Below are positions 5,037 to 7,906 of a stretch of 7,906 nt of DNA, piece by piece. Source of the DNA: Dehalococcoidia bacterium (GTDB lineage Bacteria; Chloroflexota; Dehalococcoidia; UBA2979); NCBI GenBank assembly GCA_030745285.1, contig JASLOV010000031.1, forward strand, positions 1 to 7,906, given 5' to 3'. The position numbers and the translations under genes are program-made. Under the pieces are notes generated by a model. The model was given only the letters and a program-made list of their open reading frames with translations, did no database searches and was not told the origin of the DNA. How positions within the stretch are numbered: the stretch's first letter is position 1; every line of letters starts with the position of its first letter.

Positions 5037-6655
5037 GCGGCGACGGTCCGAGCGGCAGTGGCGGCGGCAGCGGTACAGGCAGCGGGCACGTCTGGCTCGT
5101 CGGCGCGGGGCCCGGCGATCCGGGACTGATCACCGAGGCCGGGCTGGCGGCCCTGCAGCGCGCCGAGGTGGTGCTCTACGACCGCCTCGCGCCCCACGCG
5201 CTGCTCGACCAGTGCCCGGCCGAAACGCTGTTGATCAATGCCGGCAAGGCTGCGGGCGACCACGTGATGACGCAGGACGAAATCAACGCCTCGCTCGTCG
5301 AGTATGCGGCGGCCGGGCGCCGCGTCGTGCGACTCAAGGGTGGCGACCCTTACGTCTTCGGGCGGGGCGGCGAGGAAGCCGCGGCCCTGGCCGAGGCCGG
5401 GCTCGGCTTCTCCGTCGTGCCGGGCGTGACCTCGGCCATCGGCGGCCTCGCCGTCGCGGGCATTCCGGTCACGCACCGCGGTGTCGCCTCCTCCTTCGCC
5501 GTCATCACCGGGCACGAGGACCCGACGAAGCCCGGCCAGTCCGTGCGCTGGGACCGCCTCGCCACGGCCGTCGACACGCTCGTCGTGCTGATGGGGGTGG
5601 GCCGCATCGAGACGATCGCCGCCGCCCTGATCGATGGCGGCTGCGACCCGTCGACGCCGGCCGCGCTCGTGCACGCCGCCGCCACGCCCGACCAGCGGGT
5701 GGCCGAGGCGACGCTCGCCGGCGTCGCCGCGGAGGCCCGCCGCGAAGGCATCGAGGCACCCGCCCTCTTCGTCGTCGGCGACGTCGTCGCGCTACGGGCG
5801 CAGCTTCGTGGCGGCGGCACGCTCGCCGGCAAGCGCGTGCTCGTCACGCGCAGCCGCAGCCAGGCCTCCACACTCGTGGAGCTGTTGCGCGCCGAGGGCG
5901 CCCTGCCGGTCGAACTGCCGGCGATCGAAATCCAGCGTCGCACCGACCCCGCCGCGGTCGGGCGAACCGCGCGGGCGCTGAGCGGCGGCAACTACGGATG
6001 GACGATCTTCACCTCCACCAACGCCGTCGAAGTCTTCATCGACCTGCTCGCCGAGCGAGACCTGGACGCCCGCGCCTTCGCCGGAACCCGCCTCTGCGCC
6101 ATCGGCAAAGCGACCGCACGAGCGCTCCGTCAGCGCGGGCTGATCGCCGACCTCGTGCCCGACGACGCGACATCCGAAGGCGTCGTAGAGGCCATGTCGA
6201 CGGCGATGGGCCAGGCGGCGGTCGCCGGGGCGACCGTGCTGCTGCCTCGCGCCGAGGGCGGCCGCGACGCGCTGCCGGATGGGCTGCGCGCCGCCGGCGC
6301 AACCGTCGACGAGCTCACGCTCTACCTCTCCGCACCCCCGGCGGAGCCGCCCGCGGAGGCGATGGCGCTGGTGCGCGAGGGCAAGATCGACGCCGTCACG
6401 TTCACGTCCTCCTCGACGGTGAAGAACCTCTCCACGCTGCTCGGCGGAGACCTCTCCGCATTGCGCGACGCGACGATCGCCTGCATCGGCCCGTCGACGG
6501 CCGAGACCGCCGAGGCGCTCGGGCTGCCGCCCAACGCGGTCGCCGCCGAACACACCGTGCCCGGGCTGGTCGCGGCGCTGCGCACGCACCTGCACTCGAC
6601 TCAATCCGAACCTGCAGCTCAGGCCGAACCAGGTACAGCGGAGGCGACGCCATGA
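5033..6655 (+). CDS. cobA-hemD: Fused uroporphyrinogen-III C-methyltransferase (SUMT) and uroporphyrinogen-III synthase
   Basis: This 540-residue protein has two enzymes in one chain. Residues about 19–258 are the SAM-dependent SUMT, which turns uroporphyrinogen III into precorrin-2: VGAGPGDPGLIT (23–34), LYDRL (48–52), VRLKGGDPYVFGRGGEE (99–115), VVPGVTSAIGG (128–138), GIPVTHRG (143–150) and TGHE (159–162). Residues about 266–520 are HemD, which cyclises hydroxymethylbilane: GKRVLVTRS (266–274), IFTSTNAV (325–332), LCAIGKATA (354–362), VLLPRAEGGRD (402–412), VTFTSSSTV (455–463) and IGPSTAE (485–491). HemD acts first, so the fusion order is the reverse of reaction order. The N-terminus is Gly/Ser-rich (2–18) and the tail after 520 is Ala/Pro/Glu-rich; both are probably disordered. 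GTG start with GGAGG at 5021–5025 seven bases upstream; its GTGA overlaps the hemC stop. Such fusions are known in other bacteria. Confidence 0.95.
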   Translation: MSGDGPSGSGGGSGTGSGHVWLVGAGPGDPGLITEAGLAALQRAEVVLYDRLAPHALLDQCPAETLLINAGKAAGDHVMTQDEINASLVEYAAAGRRVVRLKGGDPYVFGRGGEEAAALAEAGLGFSVVPGVTSAIGGLAVAGIPVTHRGVASSFAVITGHEDPTKPGQSVRWDRLATAVDTLVVLMGVGRIETIAAALIDGGCDPSTPAALVHAAATPDQRVAEATLAGVAAEARREGIEAPALFVVGDVVALRAQLRGGGTLAGKRVLVTRSRSQASTLVELLRAEGALPVELPAIEIQRRTDPAAVGRTARALSGGNYGWTIFTSTNAVEVFIDLLAERDLDARAFAGTRLCAIGKATARALRQRGLIADLVPDDATSEGVVEAMSTAMGQAAVAGATVLLPRAEGGRDALPDGLRAAGATVDELTLYLSAPPAEPPAEAMALVREGKIDAVTFTSSSTVKNLSTLLGGDLSALRDATIACIGPSTAETAEALGLPPNAVAAEHTVPGLVAALRTHLHSTQSEPAAQAEPGTAEATP

Positions 6656-7662
6656 CCACCATCGGCGACGTGACGACGGCCCGGGGTGGCGGCTTCGTGC
6701 GCACCCGGCGCACCCGCCAGAGCGAGGCGCTGCGCGGGCTTGTGCGCGAGACGCGGCTCGACCCCGCCTCCTTCGTCTACCCGCTATTCGTCACCCACGG
6801 CGTCAACGAGCGTCAGCCGATCGAGTCGATGCCCGGCCAGTCGCGGCTCTCCGTCGACCAGCTCGCCGCCGAGGCGGCCGAGCTGCGTTCGCTCGGCGTG
6901 CGCGCCGTGCTGCTGTTCGGCATCCCCGCCTCCAAGGACGCGGAGGGCACCGAGGCCTACGACGATGACGGCATCATCCAGCAGGCGGCACGCGCGCTGA
7001 AGCAGGCGGACCCGGCGCTGGCGGTGATCGCCGACATCTGCCTCTGCGAGTACACCGACCACGGCCACTGCGGCGTGCTGACGGCGGCCGGCGAGGTGGA
7101 CAACGACCCCTCGCTCGAACTGCTGGCGCGGATGGCCGTCTCCTGCGCCGAGGCCGGCGTCGATATGGTCGCCCCCTCCGACATGATGGACGGGCGGGTC
7201 GGCGCGATCCGCTCGGCGCTCGATCAGCGCGGCCACGAGTCTTTGCCGATCATGGCCTACAGCGCGAAGTACGCCTCCGCCTACTACGGCCCGTTCCGGG
7301 AGGCCGCCGACTCCACGCCGCAGTTCGGCGACCGTCGCGGCTACCAGATGGACCCGCCGAACGTGCGCGAGGCGCTTCGCGAGGTGGCTGCGGACATCGA
7401 GGAGCAGGCCGACATCGTGATGGTAAAACCCGCCCTCGCCTACCTCGACGTGATCCGCGTGACCAGGGAGTCGACCGATCTGCCGCTGGCCGCCTACAAC
7501 GTCTCCGGCGAGTACGCGATGCTGAAGGCCGCAGCCGCCAACGGCTGGCTCGACGAGCGCGGCGCGATCCTGGAGACGCTGACCGCGATCCGCCGCGCCG
7601 GGGCGGATATCATCATCACCTACCATGCGAAGGAGGCCGCACGCTGGCTGAACGAGCGCTAG
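6652..7662 (+). CDS. hemB: Delta-aminolevulinic acid dehydratase (porphobilinogen synthase)
   Basis: HemB condenses two 5-aminolevulinate molecules into porphobilinogen. The 336-residue protein has TRRTRQSEALRGLVRET (18–34), FVYPLFVTHG (41–50), and the cysteine metal site CLCEYTDHGHC (130–140: Cys130, Cys132, Cys140), which indicates a zinc-type enzyme and not the Mg-only Asp-rich form. It also shows VAPSDMMDGRV (173–183), MAYSAKYASAYYGPFRE (201–217) with one active-site Lys206, VMVKPALAYLDVI (256–268) with the Schiff-base Lys259, AYNVSGEYAM (281–290) and ITYHAKEAARWL (322–333). The frame is open upstream to 5212, but that is out-of-frame shadow of the preceding gene. The ATG at 6652 makes an ATGA overlap and has GGAGG at 6640–6644 seven bases away. 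The 3' end overlaps the next putative gene. Confidence 0.97.
   Translation: MTTIGDVTTARGGGFVRTRRTRQSEALRGLVRETRLDPASFVYPLFVTHGVNERQPIESMPGQSRLSVDQLAAEAAELRSLGVRAVLLFGIPASKDAEGTEAYDDDGIIQQAARALKQADPALAVIADICLCEYTDHGHCGVLTAAGEVDNDPSLELLARMAVSCAEAGVDMVAPSDMMDGRVGAIRSALDQRGHESLPIMAYSAKYASAYYGPFREAADSTPQFGDRRGYQMDPPNVREALREVAADIEEQADIVMVKPALAYLDVIRVTRESTDLPLAAYNVSGEYAMLKAAAANGWLDERGAILETLTAIRRAGADIIITYHAKEAARWLNER
7630..7636 (+). promoter_or_regulatory. Shine-Dalgarno site inside the end of hemB
   Basis: AAGGAGG is a near-perfect anti-16S match, 7 bases before CTG at 7644. The same 7-base spacing is seen before the starts at 5033 and 6652. In the hemB frame these bases encode part of Ala-Lys-Glu-Ala, conserved in HemB, so the match may be incidental. 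Confidence 0.45.
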
Positions 7663-7906
7663 ACCCCGCGGCTACAGACGGCACGTCAGGCCCGGCGACC
7701 GACAGCCCGGGAACAACCGACGACGCCCCGGCGTTCGACGGCTCGGGGCTGCGCGCCGTGGCGTTCGACGGTTACGGCACGCTGTTCCGCTACCACGACG
7801 CGGAGTTCAGGGTCGCCGTGACCGAAGTCCTGGCCGCGCAGGGGCTCGATCACCCCGAGCACGCCGAGGTGTACAAGACCTTCGTCAGCGCCTATTCGCA
7901 GGCCGG
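7644..7906 (+). CDS. HAD-superfamily hydrolase, N-terminal part (cut by window end)
   Basis: The frame ending at the window edge contains LRAVAFDGYGTLF (from 7749), the first motif of haloacid dehalogenase-like hydrolases. The nucleophile Asp (codon 7764–7766) is followed by Gly-Tyr-Gly-Thr-Leu, so the usual second Asp of phosphatases is Tyr, as in 2-haloacid dehalogenases and many uncharacterised FDxYGTL proteins. Downstream residues look like the start of the helical cap. Substrate cannot be inferred. There is no ATG or TTG in frame anywhere near. CTG at 7644 is chosen because of AAGGAGG at 7630–7636, giving a 19-base overlap with hemB and a disordered Ala/Thr/Asp/Pro leader of about 35 residues. 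CTG at 7749 or GTG at 7758 are alternatives that start at the core, but without good ribosome sites. The HAD call is firm; the start is not. It may be a co-transcribed phosphatase or an unrelated passenger. Confidence 0.75.
   Translation, partial: MAERALDPAATDGTSGPATDSPGTTDDAPAFDGSGLRAVAFDGYGTLFRYHDAEFRVAVTEVLAAQGLDHPEHAEVYKTFVSAYSQA

Noticed and set aside
3620..5674. Very long open frame on the minus strand (684 codons)
   Set aside because: It lies opposite hemA, hemC and the SUMT gene, which have all their catalytic motifs on the plus strand. Its product is Arg/Ala/Ser/Pro-rich low-complexity, typical of antisense shadow in high-GC DNA.
5212..6651. Upstream extension of the hemB frame (480 codons)
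   Set aside because: The extension is Arg-rich, out of frame with the well-supported SUMT–HemD protein, and absent from HemB enzymes; it is shadow coding.

Overview
The window is a compact, GC-rich stretch (roughly two-thirds G+C by eye) coding entirely on the plus strand. It holds one tetrapyrrole (heme/siroheme) biosynthesis locus. The organism cannot be fixed from sequence alone. High GC, GTG starts, 4-base stop/start overlaps, a SUMT–HemD fusion, a MerR/BldC-type regulator with a helical sensor-like domain, and a siroheme-decarboxylase-like fusion together suggest a free-living, GC-rich, non-proteobacterial bacterium. A Chloroflexota-type organism is my best guess, held with low confidence.

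Layout: 1–63 is probably the Gly/Ser-rich C-terminal tail of an upstream gene. 94–1236 encodes a two-domain AsnC/Lrp-like protein of the AhbA/AhbB (NirDLGH) siroheme decarboxylase family, with both halves in one chain. A 78-base gap (1237–1314), together with the end of that gene, carries a candidate sigma70-type promoter and short repeats. Next come 1315–1998 (MerR/BldC-type DNA-binding protein with a C-terminal helical domain resembling RsbRD-type sensors), 2015–2803 (precorrin-2 dehydrogenase, SirC/Met8/CysG-N type, with an extra four-cysteine segment), 2812–4071 (hemA), 4068–5036 (hemC), 5033–6655 (SUMT fused to uroporphyrinogen-III synthase), 6652–7662 (hemB), and 7644–7906 (start of a HAD-superfamily hydrolase, cut by the window edge). 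No rRNA, tRNA, CRISPR array, insertion sequence or clear terminator was seen, and no gene-free stretch exceeds about 100 bases.

How the genes fit together: HemA makes glutamate-1-semialdehyde from glutamyl-tRNA. The aminotransferase HemL that follows it is not in the window. HemB, HemC and HemD then build uroporphyrinogen III. The SUMT half of the fused protein methylates it to precorrin-2, and the SirC-like enzyme oxidises that to sirohydrochlorin and may also insert iron. The AhbA/AhbB-like protein would decarboxylate siroheme to 12,18-didecarboxysiroheme, the entry to the siroheme-dependent heme route (or to heme d1). No hemE, hemF/N, hemY, hemH, ahbC or ahbD is visible here, so the route to heme is inferred. 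The regulator is the first gene after the putative promoter and probably controls the operon. From hemA onward, genes are joined by 4-base overlaps and, at the last junction, a 19-base overlap, which indicates translational coupling.

Most of this is recognisable pathway biology. The least ordinary parts are the fused and asymmetric siroheme-decarboxylase-like protein, the regulator architecture, the cysteine-rich extension of the SirC-like enzyme, and an apparent CTG start for the HAD gene.
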